Below, piece after piece: positions 1-11,900 of a DNA stretch of 64,000 bases. The notes under the pieces were generated by a model that did no database searches, was not told the DNA's origin, and saw only the letters and a program-made list of their open reading frames with translations. The position numbers and the translations under genes are program-made. The DNA comes from Scopulibacillus daqui (GTDB lineage: Bacteria > Bacillota > Bacilli > Bacillales > Sporolactobacillaceae): NCBI RefSeq assembly GCF_016908855.1, contig NZ_JAFBER010000001.1, positions 124,001 to 188,000 of the forward strand, written 5' to 3'. Position 1 is the stretch's first letter; each line of letters opens with the position of its first letter.

Positions 1-209
1 TTCTTGGAAATAAATCTAGAATAAAAACGGTAGGCAAATGCATACGTACAAAGAGATGCGACGACAAACCATACTGCATTAATCTGTTCGTGCCGGGCCA
101 AAGCGATAACAGATAAGCTCATTCCGCCGGCTAAAGCCACGATAGTCCAAATCAGTGCTTTTAACCCGGCAAATCCCTTTTTTAACGGGACTTTTGGCTG
201 AGTCTCCAT
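1..209 (-). CDS. cstA: Carbon starvation protein CstA, N-terminal fragment (cut by window edge)
   Basis: About 69 codons are visible on the minus strand, starting with ATG at 209 behind a purine-rich ribosome binding site (AAAGGGGG). The visible peptide has a hydrophilic start, a first membrane segment and then a stretch reading NAVWFVVASLCTYAFAYRFY, which is the typical N-terminal signature of CstA peptide/pyruvate transporters (family knowledge). The rest of this large multi-spanning protein lies left of the window. It is transcribed divergently from addB. The identification rests on a short segment, so it is good but not certain. Confidence 0.75.
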   Translation of the reverse strand, partial: METQPKVPLKKGFAGLKALIWTIVALAGGMSLSVIALARHEQINAVWFVVASLCTYAFAYRFYSRFISK

Positions 210-486
210 ATAAAACCGATCCCCCTTTTCTCCACCAATTGAAATTAGTTCATAAGTTCTACAAAATTATACTATATGACTGTTCCAATTATCAATAAAT
301 ATTAAATTTTTGCATTTATCATTCGCTTTCCTTGCGAGTGCGAATGTATATTCTTGTTTTTGTGATATCATTTAAAAATAGATTGGAAGGATTATTCTTA
401 TCTATCAATTCCTGTGGCTGTTCCTAGCTGGGGAAAGATGAGATAATATAAGAATAATATTTCTTTGGACGGAGGTATAGGCAGGT

Positions 487-3400
487 ATGTCTTTACGGTT
501 TATACTCGGTCGAGCGGGTGCAGGAAAAACAAAACTTTGTTTTGAAGAGGCAAGAAACACTTTGAAAAAAAATCCCGACGGACCTCCCCTCATCTATTTA
601 GTTCCTGACCAAATGACTTTTGATACGGAATATGCAATGGCGAAAACACCTGGTCTAAAAGGCATGACACGTTTTCATGTTTATAGTTTTTCACGATTGG
701 CGATGCGGGTTCTCCAGCAAGCAGGCGGCATGACCAGGTACCACTTAAATCAAACGGGTATGATGATGCTGATTCGCAAGATTATTGAACATCACAAAGA
801 CGAACTGCGTGTGTTCCAAAAGGCTTCGGAACAGAAAGGCTTTTATGATGTGCTGCATACGGCTATCACGGAATTTAAGCAATATTGTCTGACGCCCGGC
901 GATTTATTTCGAAAGTATCAGAGGCTGGAAAAGGAAGCCGGAGATTCAGGAGAGACGCTTTTAAAAGACAAACTTTATGACATGCAGTTCATTTACACAC
1001 AGCTGGATCAGGCGCTGCTAAACAAATATATTGATTCAGAGGATTACCTTAGGCTGTTCATAGAAAAAGCTGGACAAACTACGTTTTTCCAAGATGCTGA
1101 GGTATGGGTGGACGGTTTTGACAGCTTTACCCCCCACGAAATTGAGGCCCTTGTTCAACTGATGAAGCAAGCGAATCAAGTGACAATCACGTTAACTGTT
1201 GATCAAGCTTATGACAGTTATTATCCAGGGGAGCTTTCATTATTTAGAAAAACTGGCCAAACCTACCGCCAAATTAAAGAGGCGGCAAAGGAACATGTCA
1301 TTGATATTCAAAATCCTGTCATCTTGAATGAAACTGTGAGGTTTAACGAGCCCGCGCTCAGCCATTTAGAGAAGCATTATGAAACCCGGCCTGCAGTAGA
1401 GTCATATTCCGGACAAGCCGTTTATTTGTCTGAAGCGGTGAATCGCAGGGAAGAAATCGAACAGGCAGCCAGAGATGTCCTTGCATTAGCGAGGGATGAA
1501 GGCTTAAGGTTTCGTGACATAGCCCTTCTTGTTCGTGACTTATCTGTTTACCGCGAATTAATTGAGACCATTTTTAAAGATTATCAGATTCCTGTATTTA
1601 TTGACCAGAAGCGTCCGATGAGGCATCACCCGTTAATTGAGTTCATTCGCTCAGCGTTAGATGTTATTCAACAAAATTGGCGCTATGAACCTGTTTTTCG
1701 CTGTGTAAAAACAGATTTGCTTTTCCCTTTTGATTCGGATCTTCCGGCAATGAGAGAACGAATGGATTTACTAGAGAATTATTGTATCTCCCATGGCATT
1801 TACGGGAAGGCCTGGAAGCAAGACAAACCTTGGATATACCGGGAGTACAAGGGATTAAGGGAAAAGGATGCGAAACAAACAGCCGGCGAGCTGGCTTTTC
1901 AAAAAGAGATTAATCAGCTTCGCACCCTTGTCGGCAAACCGCTCTTGGCATTTGAAACAAACATGAAAAGTGCGAAAACGATTCTTGATCAATGTACGGT
2001 TTTATATGATTTCCTTATCGAGTTGTCGATCCCGGAAAAGGTTGAACGCTTAAGGAATGAAGCCGAAGCCCAAGGCCGGCTTGATGAGGCGAGAGAGCAT
2101 GACCAAGTATGGGAAGCGGTGATGAATTGTTTGGATCAATTTGTTGAAGCGGCCGGTACGGAAGAGATGTCTTTAGATATATTTTCCAAAGTGTTGGATA
2201 CTGGCTTGGACTCGCTTTATTTTGCATTAGTGCCTCCTGCGCTTGACCAAGTTCTGGTAGGAAGCATAGACAGAACGCGCTTATCGAATACAAAAGCCGT
2301 ATTTGTCCTCGGCGCCAATGAAGGGATTTTGCCGGCTAAGCCTGTCGAGGACCATGTGTTTTCTGATGAAGACCGGGCATTGCTTGAAGACTATGGCATT
2401 CACCTTGCTGAAGGCGCCCGTTCACAAATTCTTGATGAAGAATTCCTGATTTATCGGGCTTTAACGAGTGCAAGTGACAAGTTATTTATTTCCTATCCAT
2501 TAGCGGCGGAAGATGGGAATTCTTTAATGCCTTCTCCGCTCATTGCCAGATTGAAGTTAATGTTTCCTGATATTAATGTACGGTTTATTACTGCTGAGCC
2601 CCATGAAGCTCCGGAAGAACAGCAGCTGATGTTTGTAACGACACCGGGTAAAACCGTGGGAAGGCTCGCCTCGCAAATACGGCAATGGGATAAAGGCTAC
2701 CCGATTGCCAAGTTATGGTGGGATGTATACAACTGGTATACCAAAAGCGATCAATGGTCTGGAAAAGGACGGAAAATACTTGGCAGTTTATTCTATCAAA
2801 ATCAAGAAAGGCTTCATCCTGATCATGCCAAGCAATTATACGGAACTTCCATTCGGGCGAGTGTTTCTAGAATGGAAAGGTTCAATGAATGTCCTTTTAA
2901 GCACTTTGCATCTTACGGGCTTCGTCTCAAAGAAAGAGAAACTTATCGTTTAGAGGCGCCGGATATCGGTGAATTGTTCCATTCTGCTATAAAGCATATG
3001 ACAGAAACATTAATGAAAGGCAAAAAATCTTGGGCTGACGTTTCTGTCAGCGAATGTGAAACGATGGCTGCTGAAACTGTTAATCAGCTGGCGCCAAAGC
3101 TGCAAAGAGAGATTCTATTAAGCTCGCATCGCCACCAATATTTGCAGCATAAGCTCGAGCAAATTATCATCCGAGCTGCAAAAGTGATGCGAAAGCATGC
3201 TCAAGCAAGCGGATTCTCTCCGGTTGGGCTGGAGCTTCCGTTCGGTCCCAATCAGCCGATTCCGCCTTTAACATTTGAGCTAGAAAATGGCTGCAAAATG
3301 GAATTGGCGGGAAGGATTGACCGTGTGGATAAAGGAGAGGGCAAGGATGGCCTCTTGCTTCGGATTATTGATTATAAATCCAGCAAAAAAGATCTCAATT

Positions 3401-3993
3401 TGACTGATATATATTATGGGCTGGCCTTGCAAATGCTTACCTATTTAGACGTTGTCTTAACTTTTGCAAAAGATTGGCTCGGTACAGAAGCAACGCCGGC
3501 GGGAGTTCTATATTTCCACGTGCATAATCCAATGCTTAACGAAACTGAGAAACTGACAGAAAGCGATTTGGAACAGAAATTAATAAAAGAATTTAAAATG
3601 AAAGGACTTATTCTGGCGGATGAAGATGTTGTGAAGTTAATGGATCAAACATTTGCCTCCAAATCAGATATAGTGCCCGTACAGATAAAGAAAGACGGCG
3701 GATTTACGAAATACTCATCTGTTGCTGATAACGAGTCTTTTCAAGCTTTAAGAAAATACGTCCGGCAAGTTATCAAAGACGCCGGCGTCAGAATTACCGA
3801 AGGAAATATCCAAATTTCTCCTTATAAGTTCAAAGGCCAAACCGCTTGTCAATATTGTTCATTTAAATCAGTCTGCCAATTTGACCAGTCTCAAAACGAT
3901 AACAATTACAGGTTGTTAAAAAAGGAGAATGACGAAGACATCTTAAAAATAATGGTGGATAGAGGTGTTAATGGTGGAGATGCAAAAGAGTAA
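487..3993 (+). CDS. addB: ATP-dependent helicase/nuclease AddB subunit
   Basis: AddB is one half of the AddAB helicase-nuclease that processes double-strand ends and recognises Chi, the Gram-positive counterpart of RecBCD. The 1168-residue length matches the Bacillus protein. A P-loop (GRAGAGKT, residues 8-15) is at the N-terminus. Near the C-terminus are the nuclease motif IDYK (Asp962, Lys964) and the four cysteines of the AddB iron-sulfur cluster, Cys802, Cys1121, Cys1124 and Cys1130. The start follows GGAGG at 471-475. It overlaps the start region of addA by about 20-30 bases, so the two subunits are probably translationally coupled. It heads an addB-addA-sbcD-sbcC operon. Confidence 0.97.
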   Translation: MSLRFILGRAGAGKTKLCFEEARNTLKKNPDGPPLIYLVPDQMTFDTEYAMAKTPGLKGMTRFHVYSFSRLAMRVLQQAGGMTRYHLNQTGMMMLIRKIIEHHKDELRVFQKASEQKGFYDVLHTAITEFKQYCLTPGDLFRKYQRLEKEAGDSGETLLKDKLYDMQFIYTQLDQALLNKYIDSEDYLRLFIEKAGQTTFFQDAEVWVDGFDSFTPHEIEALVQLMKQANQVTITLTVDQAYDSYYPGELSLFRKTGQTYRQIKEAAKEHVIDIQNPVILNETVRFNEPALSHLEKHYETRPAVESYSGQAVYLSEAVNRREEIEQAARDVLALARDEGLRFRDIALLVRDLSVYRELIETIFKDYQIPVFIDQKRPMRHHPLIEFIRSALDVIQQNWRYEPVFRCVKTDLLFPFDSDLPAMRERMDLLENYCISHGIYGKAWKQDKPWIYREYKGLREKDAKQTAGELAFQKEINQLRTLVGKPLLAFETNMKSAKTILDQCTVLYDFLIELSIPEKVERLRNEAEAQGRLDEAREHDQVWEAVMNCLDQFVEAAGTEEMSLDIFSKVLDTGLDSLYFALVPPALDQVLVGSIDRTRLSNTKAVFVLGANEGILPAKPVEDHVFSDEDRALLEDYGIHLAEGARSQILDEEFLIYRALTSASDKLFISYPLAAEDGNSLMPSPLIARLKLMFPDINVRFITAEPHEAPEEQQLMFVTTPGKTVGRLASQIRQWDKGYPIAKLWWDVYNWYTKSDQWSGKGRKILGSLFYQNQERLHPDHAKQLYGTSIRASVSRMERFNECPFKHFASYGLRLKERETYRLEAPDIGELFHSAIKHMTETLMKGKKSWADVSVSECETMAAETVNQLAPKLQREILLSSHRHQYLQHKLEQIIIRAAKVMRKHAQASGFSPVGLELPFGPNQPIPPLTFELENGCKMELAGRIDRVDKGEGKDGLLLRIIDYKSSKKDLNLTDIYYGLALQMLTYLDVVLTFAKDWLGTEATPAGVLYFHVHNPMLNETEKLTESDLEQKLIKEFKMKGLILADEDVVKLMDQTFASKSDIVPVQIKKDGGFTKYSSVADNESFQALRKYVRQVIKDAGVRITEGNIQISPYKFKGQTACQYCSFKSVCQFDQSQNDNNYRLLKKENDEDILKIMVDRGVNGGDAKE

Positions 3994-6900
3994 ACCGGCC
4001 AACAGCCAATGGACAGATGAACAATGGCAGGCGATTACTGAAACGGGGCAAGATATCTTAGTCGCTGCCGCGGCAGGTTCTGGTAAGACAGCAGTCCTTG
4101 TTGAAAGGATTATCCGTAAAATAACGGATCCTGAAAATCCGATCGATATCGATCGCCTATTAATTGTTACCTTTTCAAATGCAGCGGCTGCCGAAATGCG
4201 TTCAAGAATAGGAAAGGCTTTGGAAAAAGCGTTAAGTGAAAACCCTGGTTCATTATTCTTAAGAAGACAGTTATCCTTATTAAATAAAGCATCCATTATG
4301 ACATGCCATGCCTTTTGTCTGTCAGTTGTTAAACGCTACTATTATTTGCTTGACCTGGACCCATCATTTAGGATTATCGATGAAACTGAAGGCGAATTGC
4401 TTCGCGAAGAGGTGATGGAAAGCTTATTTGAGGATTATTACAGCAGGGAAGATCACGAGTTATTTTACGGACTTGTAGACCGCTATTCCAATGATCGAAA
4501 TGATTCTGATTTACAAGAGTTAATATTAAAGATTTATCATTTTTCTGGAAGCCATCCATGGCCGGAACAATGGCTGGATGAAATAGGCAGCGCTTATCAC
4601 GCAGAAGGATTGTCAAGCATTGAAGAATTGACGTGGACGAAAGACATTAAAGCGGCTATTAAAAGGCAGTTACTAAGTCTATTAAAGGTATTAGATCAGG
4701 CGGAAGCGCTTTGCAATGAACCCGGCGGACCAACCCCTTATTTAGATAATATCAGAGAAGACAGGGAACTTATCCAAAGGTTAGCCGATGTCAGCAGTCA
4801 AAATTGGGAAGCCTGTTATAAGGCGTTTCAAAATATCAAGTTTAAGAGATTAAAGTCCTGTAAAGGCGAGGATTTTATTGAAGGATTAAAAGACCGGGTG
4901 AGTCTTTTAAGGAAATCAGTCAAAGACCAAGTGACGAAAATCCAGGAAAACTGGTTCAAACGTTCCCCGGAAGCCTATTTGCAAGATTTGCAGGAAATGG
5001 CCCCGTATGTTGACGAGTTGATTCATTTGGTTAAAGAGTTTTCAGACCGCTACCGTTTAGCGAAATTAGAAAAAGGCGTTGTTGATTTCTCCGATCTGGA
5101 ACATTATTGCCTGAATATTTTACGAGACAAGTCGGCATCTCCAAGTGAAGAGCTTCCCTCATCCGTTGCCGAACAGTATCGTGCTCAATTTGAGGAAGTT
5201 TTGGTTGATGAATATCAAGATACGAACTTAGTCCAAGAAACAATTCTCCAACTGATCAGCAGGGATCAAGCGCTTGGCGGAAACTTATTTATGGTGGGAG
5301 ACGTCAAGCAAAGCATTTATCGCTTCCGCTTAGCTGAGCCTGGCTTGTTTTTAACTAAATATAAACAATTCGGCACTCAGCGTGGAGCGGGATGTAAGAT
5401 AGACTTAGCCAAAAATTTTAGAAGCAGGCAAGAAGTCATTGATGGGACGAACTTTATTTTTAAGCAAATCATGGACGAAGAAGTTGGCGAGATTGATTAT
5501 GATGAGCAGGCTGAACTTAAGCTTGGCGCATCTTACCCGGAGGCGCAGCATCCTGCCGAATTAGTCATTATTAATCGGAAAAATAACAGTGAAGAGGCGG
5601 ATAACGGCGGTACAGAGGATTGGAAAGCAGCTGAGCTTGAGGCCTGTCATATTGCTGAGAAAATCAAAGAATTAATCGGCAAAACGCCTGATGAAGCGAT
5701 GCACGTTTACGATAAAGATTTGAAGCGGAACCGGCCGATACAATTTCGTGACATTGTCATTTTAATTCGTTCAGCTAAAGACTGGGCGCCGGTCATGATT
5801 GATATTTTAAAACAGCAGGGGATACCGGCGTATGCTGAACTTTCAACAGGCTACTTTGATGCGGTTGAAGTATCCGTTATGATGTCCTTGCTGAAAGTGA
5901 TTGATAACCCGTACCAGGATATTCCATTAGCAAGCGTCCTTAGATCTCCTATCGTTGGTCTTAATGGAGATGAACTTGCGAAAATTCGGCTCAAAGAAGC
6001 AAAAAAGCCTTATTATGATGCGTTAAAAGCGTATTTAAGAGATCACCATGATTCATTAGCAGATAAGGTCAAGCTTTTCCTAGAACAGTTGCAATCATGG
6101 CGAAGCAGGGCGCGTTCCGGAGCGCTTGCCGATCTTATATGGCAAATTTACCGGGAGACCGGCTATTATGATTATGTAGTCGGCCAAGCAGGCGGCAATC
6201 AAAGACAAGCTAATTTGAAAGCTTTGTATGACCGGGCCCGCCAATACGAGAGAACATCATTCCGGGGGTTATTTAGATTTCTGCGGTTTATTGAACGCAT
6301 GCGGGAACGCGGCAGCGATTTTGGCGAGGCCAGGGCGCTCAGCGAACAAGAAGACGTTGTACGAATAATGACGATTCATAAAAGCAAAGGGCTTGAATAC
6401 CCAGTTGTTTTTGTTGCTGGCCTAAATAAACAATTTAATGAAAGCGATCTTCGCGAGAAAGCCCTGCTCCATAAAAATTTAGGATTTGGGACAAGAAATA
6501 TTAACCCGGAGCAAAGGCTTAGTTTGCCGACCCTGCCGTTTTTGGCGATTAAGCAGAGATTGTCGGAAGAATTGTTAGCTGAAGAGATGAGGGTATTATA
6601 TGTTGCGCTGACTCGCGCAAAAGAAAAACTATACTTGATCGGAACGGTTAATGACGCGGAGAAGGCCATCAATAAAAAATGGGGATCGTTCATCCGCGAA
6701 TATTCTCGGTTATTGCCGGCGTTTAACCGGCGTCAAGGCAAATCATATCTCGATTGGATCGCCCCTGCTGTTATTCGCCATCATCAAGCAAATGCTCTAC
6801 ATGAAATAGCTCAGGATCAGCCCGATAAAACAACGATTTCCTTAGATCGATCATCATGGGTTACACAAGTGGTTCAAGCAAATGAATTGCTGTCCGACGA

Positions 6901-7714
6901 AAGCGCCTCTGATGAAAAAGATCAAAAATGGCAGCAAATAACCCAATGGGAACCGGTTCAAACAAGCGGAGAACATATTAAGGAAATTAATGAGCGGTTA
7001 ACTTGGCAGTACCCTTATCATAAAGCGGCAAGCTTTATGGCTAAACAAACAGTAACAGAAATAAAGAGGCAGCAGGATTATTTTAATGAAGGTTTCGATC
7101 AGGCCATGCTTAGTCATTTCCGGCAGCCGATCGGCGACAGGCCGCGCTTCTTGCAAAAAGAGCTGTTGTCCGCGACAGAAAAGGGAACCGCAATGCACAT
7201 GATGATGCAGCATGTCGATATTTCCCGAGAAATATCTCTAGCTTCACTAAAAGAACAAGGCGCCGCCTGCCTGGCTAATGAATTGATGACCCCTGAACAA
7301 GAAAAAAGCCTGGATTATCAAGCGATTCTTCGATTTTTTGAATCGCAAATAGGGCAGCGGGTGATCAATGCAGCAAGAGTCGTAAGGGAATGTCCTTTTA
7401 GTTTAGTGTTGGACACCAATGACATATACTCTGATTGGCAAGATGAAGAGAATGAGCAGATTCTTGTCCAAGGGGTCATTGATTGTCTGATTGAAGATGA
7501 AGAAGGACTGACGCTTATCGATTATAAAACAGACCAAGTGGCTGATCGGTATCCGACGATTGAAGAAGCAGAACAACAATTGAAACACCGATATAAAAAG
7601 CAAATGGCTCTGTATAAAACTGCGATTGAACAAATTTGGAAGCGGAAAGTTCAAACGGTTGGGCTTTGGTCTTTTGATATTGGACGTTTCATTGAAATCG
7701 GAGAGGAGGAATAG
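3965..7714 (+). CDS. addA: ATP-dependent helicase/nuclease AddA subunit
   Basis: AddA is the UvrD/RecB-type motor and nuclease subunit of AddAB. Visible motifs in order: Walker A AAGSGKT (about residues 36-42), Walker B region DEYQDT (Asp415), the GDVKQSIYRFR and NFRS helicase motifs, TIHKSKGLEYP, RVLYVALTRA, and the C-terminal nuclease motif IDYKTD (Asp1186, Lys1188). Three starts are possible: GTG 3965, ATG 3971 and ATG 3980. The last gives the N-terminus most like the Bacillus homologue; AGAGGTG at 3961-3967 best serves 3971. It follows addB with overlap and is followed after one base by sbcD. Confidence 0.97.
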   Translation: MLMVEMQKSKPANSQWTDEQWQAITETGQDILVAAAAGSGKTAVLVERIIRKITDPENPIDIDRLLIVTFSNAAAAEMRSRIGKALEKALSENPGSLFLRRQLSLLNKASIMTCHAFCLSVVKRYYYLLDLDPSFRIIDETEGELLREEVMESLFEDYYSREDHELFYGLVDRYSNDRNDSDLQELILKIYHFSGSHPWPEQWLDEIGSAYHAEGLSSIEELTWTKDIKAAIKRQLLSLLKVLDQAEALCNEPGGPTPYLDNIREDRELIQRLADVSSQNWEACYKAFQNIKFKRLKSCKGEDFIEGLKDRVSLLRKSVKDQVTKIQENWFKRSPEAYLQDLQEMAPYVDELIHLVKEFSDRYRLAKLEKGVVDFSDLEHYCLNILRDKSASPSEELPSSVAEQYRAQFEEVLVDEYQDTNLVQETILQLISRDQALGGNLFMVGDVKQSIYRFRLAEPGLFLTKYKQFGTQRGAGCKIDLAKNFRSRQEVIDGTNFIFKQIMDEEVGEIDYDEQAELKLGASYPEAQHPAELVIINRKNNSEEADNGGTEDWKAAELEACHIAEKIKELIGKTPDEAMHVYDKDLKRNRPIQFRDIVILIRSAKDWAPVMIDILKQQGIPAYAELSTGYFDAVEVSVMMSLLKVIDNPYQDIPLASVLRSPIVGLNGDELAKIRLKEAKKPYYDALKAYLRDHHDSLADKVKLFLEQLQSWRSRARSGALADLIWQIYRETGYYDYVVGQAGGNQRQANLKALYDRARQYERTSFRGLFRFLRFIERMRERGSDFGEARALSEQEDVVRIMTIHKSKGLEYPVVFVAGLNKQFNESDLREKALLHKNLGFGTRNINPEQRLSLPTLPFLAIKQRLSEELLAEEMRVLYVALTRAKEKLYLIGTVNDAEKAINKKWGSFIREYSRLLPAFNRRQGKSYLDWIAPAVIRHHQANALHEIAQDQPDKTTISLDRSSWVTQVVQANELLSDESASDEKDQKWQQITQWEPVQTSGEHIKEINERLTWQYPYHKAASFMAKQTVTEIKRQQDYFNEGFDQAMLSHFRQPIGDRPRFLQKELLSATEKGTAMHMMMQHVDISREISLASLKEQGAACLANELMTPEQEKSLDYQAILRFFESQIGQRVINAARVVRECPFSLVLDTNDIYSDWQDEENEQILVQGVIDCLIEDEEGLTLIDYKTDQVADRYPTIEEAEQQLKHRYKKQMALYKTAIEQIWKRKVQTVGLWSFDIGRFIEIGEEE

Positions 7715-7715
7715 G

Positions 7716-8918
7716 ATGAGATGTCTTCATACAGCAGATTGGCACTTAGGAAGAACGCTGGAAGGGCGCTCGCGGCAGGCTGAACAAGAGGCTGTTATGG
7801 ATGAAATTTGCAGGATTGCCGAAGAAGAAAATATTGACGCGGTTCTCATGGCGGGGGACGCTTTTGATACGGTTAACCCGCCGGCAGCTTCGGAGGCGCT
7901 GTTTTATGAAACAATTCATCGTTTATCGAATAACGGTATGCGCCCGGTTATCATTATCTCGGGAAATCATGACAGTCCGGATCGCTTGCAGGCATCCGGG
8001 CCGCTTGCAAGCGAACAAGGGATCACTTTAGTCGGCAAACCGATTGCCAGACCATTGCGCATTCCTGTCCCCAGGGCAGATTTAGATATGATAGTCAGCG
8101 CGATTCCTTATCCTTCCGAATCTCGGTTAAACGAAGTTTTAAGCGTGATGAACGAGGAAAAAGACATTCAAGCGGCTTATGATCAGCGTCTGGCCCAATT
8201 ATTTATAGAACATGCCAAGGCATTTAGCAGAGATACCGTTAATATTATGATGAGCCACTTGTTTATTGCCGGCAGCCGGGAGTCTGACTCAGAACGGCCT
8301 ATCCAAGTGGGCGGCGCCTATACAGTATCGCCGAAATCATTGCCTAAAGAAGCCCAATATATTGCTTTAGGCCATTTGCATCGCCCGCAAACGATTCATC
8401 GGGCGCCTGCGCCGGCGAGATATTCCGGTTCGCCATTGGCTTACAGCTTTTCTGAAGCTAATCAGCCCAAGTCAGTGACTGTTATCGATATCGAACCTCA
8501 GAAGCCGGCTTCTATTCAAGAAATTTATTTGTCTGCCGGCAGACCGCTTGTTAAATGGCGGGCAAGGCATGGCTTAAGCGAAGTTCATCATTGGCTTGAA
8601 GAAGGCCGTGATGCCAATGCCTGGATTGATCTTGAAATTCATTTAAAGGAAGCTTTATCTATTCAAGATATACAGAAGCTGAGAAAGAAGCATCAAGGTC
8701 TGATTCATATCAAACCTGTTTATCTGTTAGAGGAAGAAGAGGAAGCAAAGAAACAAGTTTCAGATCTGCCGATAGATGAATTATTTACCCGTTTTTACGG
8801 GCGGCAAACAAACGGCGCTCAGCCTGAAGATGAGCTGGTACAACTATTTTTAGATTTAATTAATGAAGGTGAAGAAGACGCTTCGGAAAAGGAGGCGGAG
8901 CTTCATGCGGCCTATTAA
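7716..8918 (+). CDS. sbcD: Exonuclease SbcD (Mre11-type nuclease subunit)
   Basis: A 400-residue Mre11-family metallophosphoesterase that pairs with SbcC to cleave hairpins and blocked DNA ends. The first residues MRCLHTADWHLGRTLEG carry the metal-binding DxH motif. Later metal motifs are GDAFD, GNHDSPDR and, in the middle, GHLHRPQ. I chose ATG 7716 rather than the longer upstream frame because GGAGAGGAGG at about 7700-7709 sits just before it and because the family starts with this motif. The addA stop is one base upstream, and the last 14 bases overlap sbcC, so the pair is translationally coupled. Confidence 0.96.
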   Translation: MRCLHTADWHLGRTLEGRSRQAEQEAVMDEICRIAEEENIDAVLMAGDAFDTVNPPAASEALFYETIHRLSNNGMRPVIIISGNHDSPDRLQASGPLASEQGITLVGKPIARPLRIPVPRADLDMIVSAIPYPSESRLNEVLSVMNEEKDIQAAYDQRLAQLFIEHAKAFSRDTVNIMMSHLFIAGSRESDSERPIQVGGAYTVSPKSLPKEAQYIALGHLHRPQTIHRAPAPARYSGSPLAYSFSEANQPKSVTVIDIEPQKPASIQEIYLSAGRPLVKWRARHGLSEVHHWLEEGRDANAWIDLEIHLKEALSIQDIQKLRKKHQGLIHIKPVYLLEEEEEAKKQVSDLPIDELFTRFYGRQTNGAQPEDELVQLFLDLINEGEEDASEKEAELHAAY

Positions 8919-11900
8919 ACTGACTGTATCGGGCTTGCACAGTTTTCGAGAGCAGCAAACCGTCGATTTTGAAAAGCTTTGCGAGGGCGGCGTTTTTGGC
9001 ATATTCGGTCCGACCGGCAGCGGCAAATCCTCCCTTCTTGATGCTATGACCCTTGCTCTTTTCGGCAAAGTAGAAAGAGCTAAGAAAAATACGCAAGGCA
9101 TTATGAATCATGCTGAAAATCAGCTGTCTGCCGCTTTTACATTTGAGTTAACCGGTCAAAGGCCAATAAGATATTGCGTCGAAAGAAGCTATAAACGGAC
9201 AAAAGATAACGGCATGAAAATCGGCAGCTGCCGTTTATTAAAGATTGACGGCCTGAAGACGGAAGTGCTGGCAGATAAAGAGCGGGATGTCACTCAAGGG
9301 ATTCAGGATATTTTAGGATTAACGCACGAAGATTTTACCCGGGCGGTTGTGCTGCCCCAGGGAAAATTCGCTGAGTTTCTAACGTTGAAAGGCGCCGATC
9401 GCCGCAAGATGCTGCAACGTCTTTTTCATTTAGAAAAGTACGGCGATAAACTAAATGATAAAATAAAAATTCGCCTGACAGGCGTTAACCAGCGCATTAA
9501 CGAAATATCAGCTGAACAGCAAGGCCTTGGGGATGCTTCAAAAGAAACGTTGCAAGACATTAAAAATCAGTATGCTGAAACATCAACAGCTGTTCATAAC
9601 AGCAAAGAAGAGCTTAGCAAGAAGGAAACGGCATTTGAGAAAATAAAACAGCGCTGGGAGTGGCAGGTTGAGCTAGAGCACCATAAAAAACAATATCAAA
9701 AGCTGTTGGAACAACAAACAGAGATAACTGAAGCGAGCAATTCTCTTAAACAAGCAGAGATGGCGGAAAAAGTAATGCCTGCACTCGAAGAATGGCTGAA
9801 TGCCGGGAAACATTATGAAGAAACGAAACGAAAATTGAAGGAGACAAAAGACCAATTTGAAAAAGCCGCGGGTCAAGAGGAAGCCCTTTACGCATCTTAT
9901 GAAAAAGCTAAGGAGCGGCGAAGGAAAAAAGAACCCATTTTATTAGAGAAGCGTTCAAAATGGCAGCAAGCGAAAGATATTCAAAAAGAGCTTGACCAAA
10001 AACAGAGAGATTATCAGGAAAAGAAAAGAATTAATCGAGAATTAGCTATTGAGGCTGAGGAAAAAGAACGGGAGCTGAAGAGCCGGCAATCCATCTATCA
10101 AAAAATAAACCACGAGCTTGAAAGCATTCAAGAAAAGCTGCAAGCCGTGAAAATTTCGCCTGAATATAGGGAAACTGTCGGCAAAGCCATAACGGATAAG
10201 CAATCTATAGCTGCTCTGGATCAGCAACTGTTGGAGCTGCGCGAGGAATGGAAGAGAAACCGCGGCGGGTATTTGCAAATAGAGAAAGATCTAGAAGAAA
10301 CTCATGAAAAACATAAAGTTGTTATTAATCAGCTAGAGTCTCTCGTCAAAAAATACGACAAAGTCTATGATCAGACAGCTGCATGTGAAAGACAGGCTCA
10401 AGTGACCATGAGGTTTCTTGAACAAGAGGAAGCAAAAGCCGAAAAGCTTCTAAAAACGGCGTATAAGCAAAAACTTTCTCTTAAACTCTCGAATGATCTT
10501 AAAGCCGGTGAGCCCTGTCCAGTCTGCGGATCTACCCATCATCCTAAACCGACAGCAGCGGATGAAGACCTTCAAGAACATGATTTGGAGTTAAAAGCCG
10601 CACAATATCGTGAACATATTCAAGCATTGCACAAATGGGTCAATACGATTGAAGCTTTAAAGATGAGGTTAGAGAATGAATCTCAAAGACTTTTAGAATA
10701 CTTTCCTGATAAGCCCTTCCCCGTTTCGGAAAATAATCATGATGAATGGCCCGATCTGGGTGACCGCCAAGATATTCATTTGATTGGAAATCAAGTCAAG
10801 GCTATCAATCAAGATATTCTAGCATTAAGTGAAGAAACAGATAAAAAATTAAAAGAAGCGCAATCGTTAAAGCAGCAGTTATCATCCATGCAGACGAAAA
10901 TTGACTTGTACAACGAACGGCAAACAGAGATTGAAGTTAAAGCGGACAAGCTGAAAGATACGATACAATCCCGGAAAGATCAATGGCAGAAAACTTACTC
11001 TGAAATTGCTTATGACGAAGCGGTCAATGAATTGAAAAAAATTCAGCGGAAAGATCAACAAGCGGAACAGCTTCAAAAGGCTTATCATCAGCTTTTGAAA
11101 GATAAAGAGGAAGCCGGCAAACAGATTGACGAGCTGCGCGACAGGGCGGCGATGATAAAATCACAGCAGGCTGAAAACAGCAGCATGCTTCAATTATTAT
11201 CTCAATCTATTGAAGCTCAGCTGCAGAAGCTTAAACAACTGGGGTTAGAAGAGGATCGGACAATTGATCAGCATCTTGAAGATCTGGAAAAAGAATTAAC
11301 CGAGCTTAAGACGCGCGAAGAAAAGTCTTATACAAGTTGGCAGCAAGCGCAAGCATCACGTTTTTCAGTTGAGAAGGCCTATTCTAATGCGGAAAATAAT
11401 CACCAGAATGCCGCCGAACGACTGGATAGAGCTAAAGTGAATTGGGAAAATGCCAGACAAAATACTGACTTTGCCGATGAACAAGCTGTTCTTGAAGCTC
11501 ATCTTGAAGATGAAGAGAAAGCCAAGATCAGAAAAAGTATCCAGGATTATGATGCAGCATTGAACCAAGTCACAAATGACATGAAAAAGTTAAAAGATCG
11601 TTTGGACGGCGAATGGCTGACGAAAGAAATGTTCGACGAGGAGAGAAATGCATTTCAGCAATTAAAGAACGGATACGAGCGGCTGCTCGAAAAGAAAGCG
11701 AGTTTATATCAGACACTATCAATTTTAGAAGAAAAGCACGAACGCTATGAAAGACTTGAAAAGGAAAAAGAAAGTTATTTAGTAAAAGCAAGCCAATTGC
11801 AGAAACTTCAGCAAGTTTTCCGCGGCAACAGTTTTGTCGAGTTTGTTGCTGAAGAACAATTGAACCAGGTCTGCATAGACGCATCAAAACGGCTCGGTGA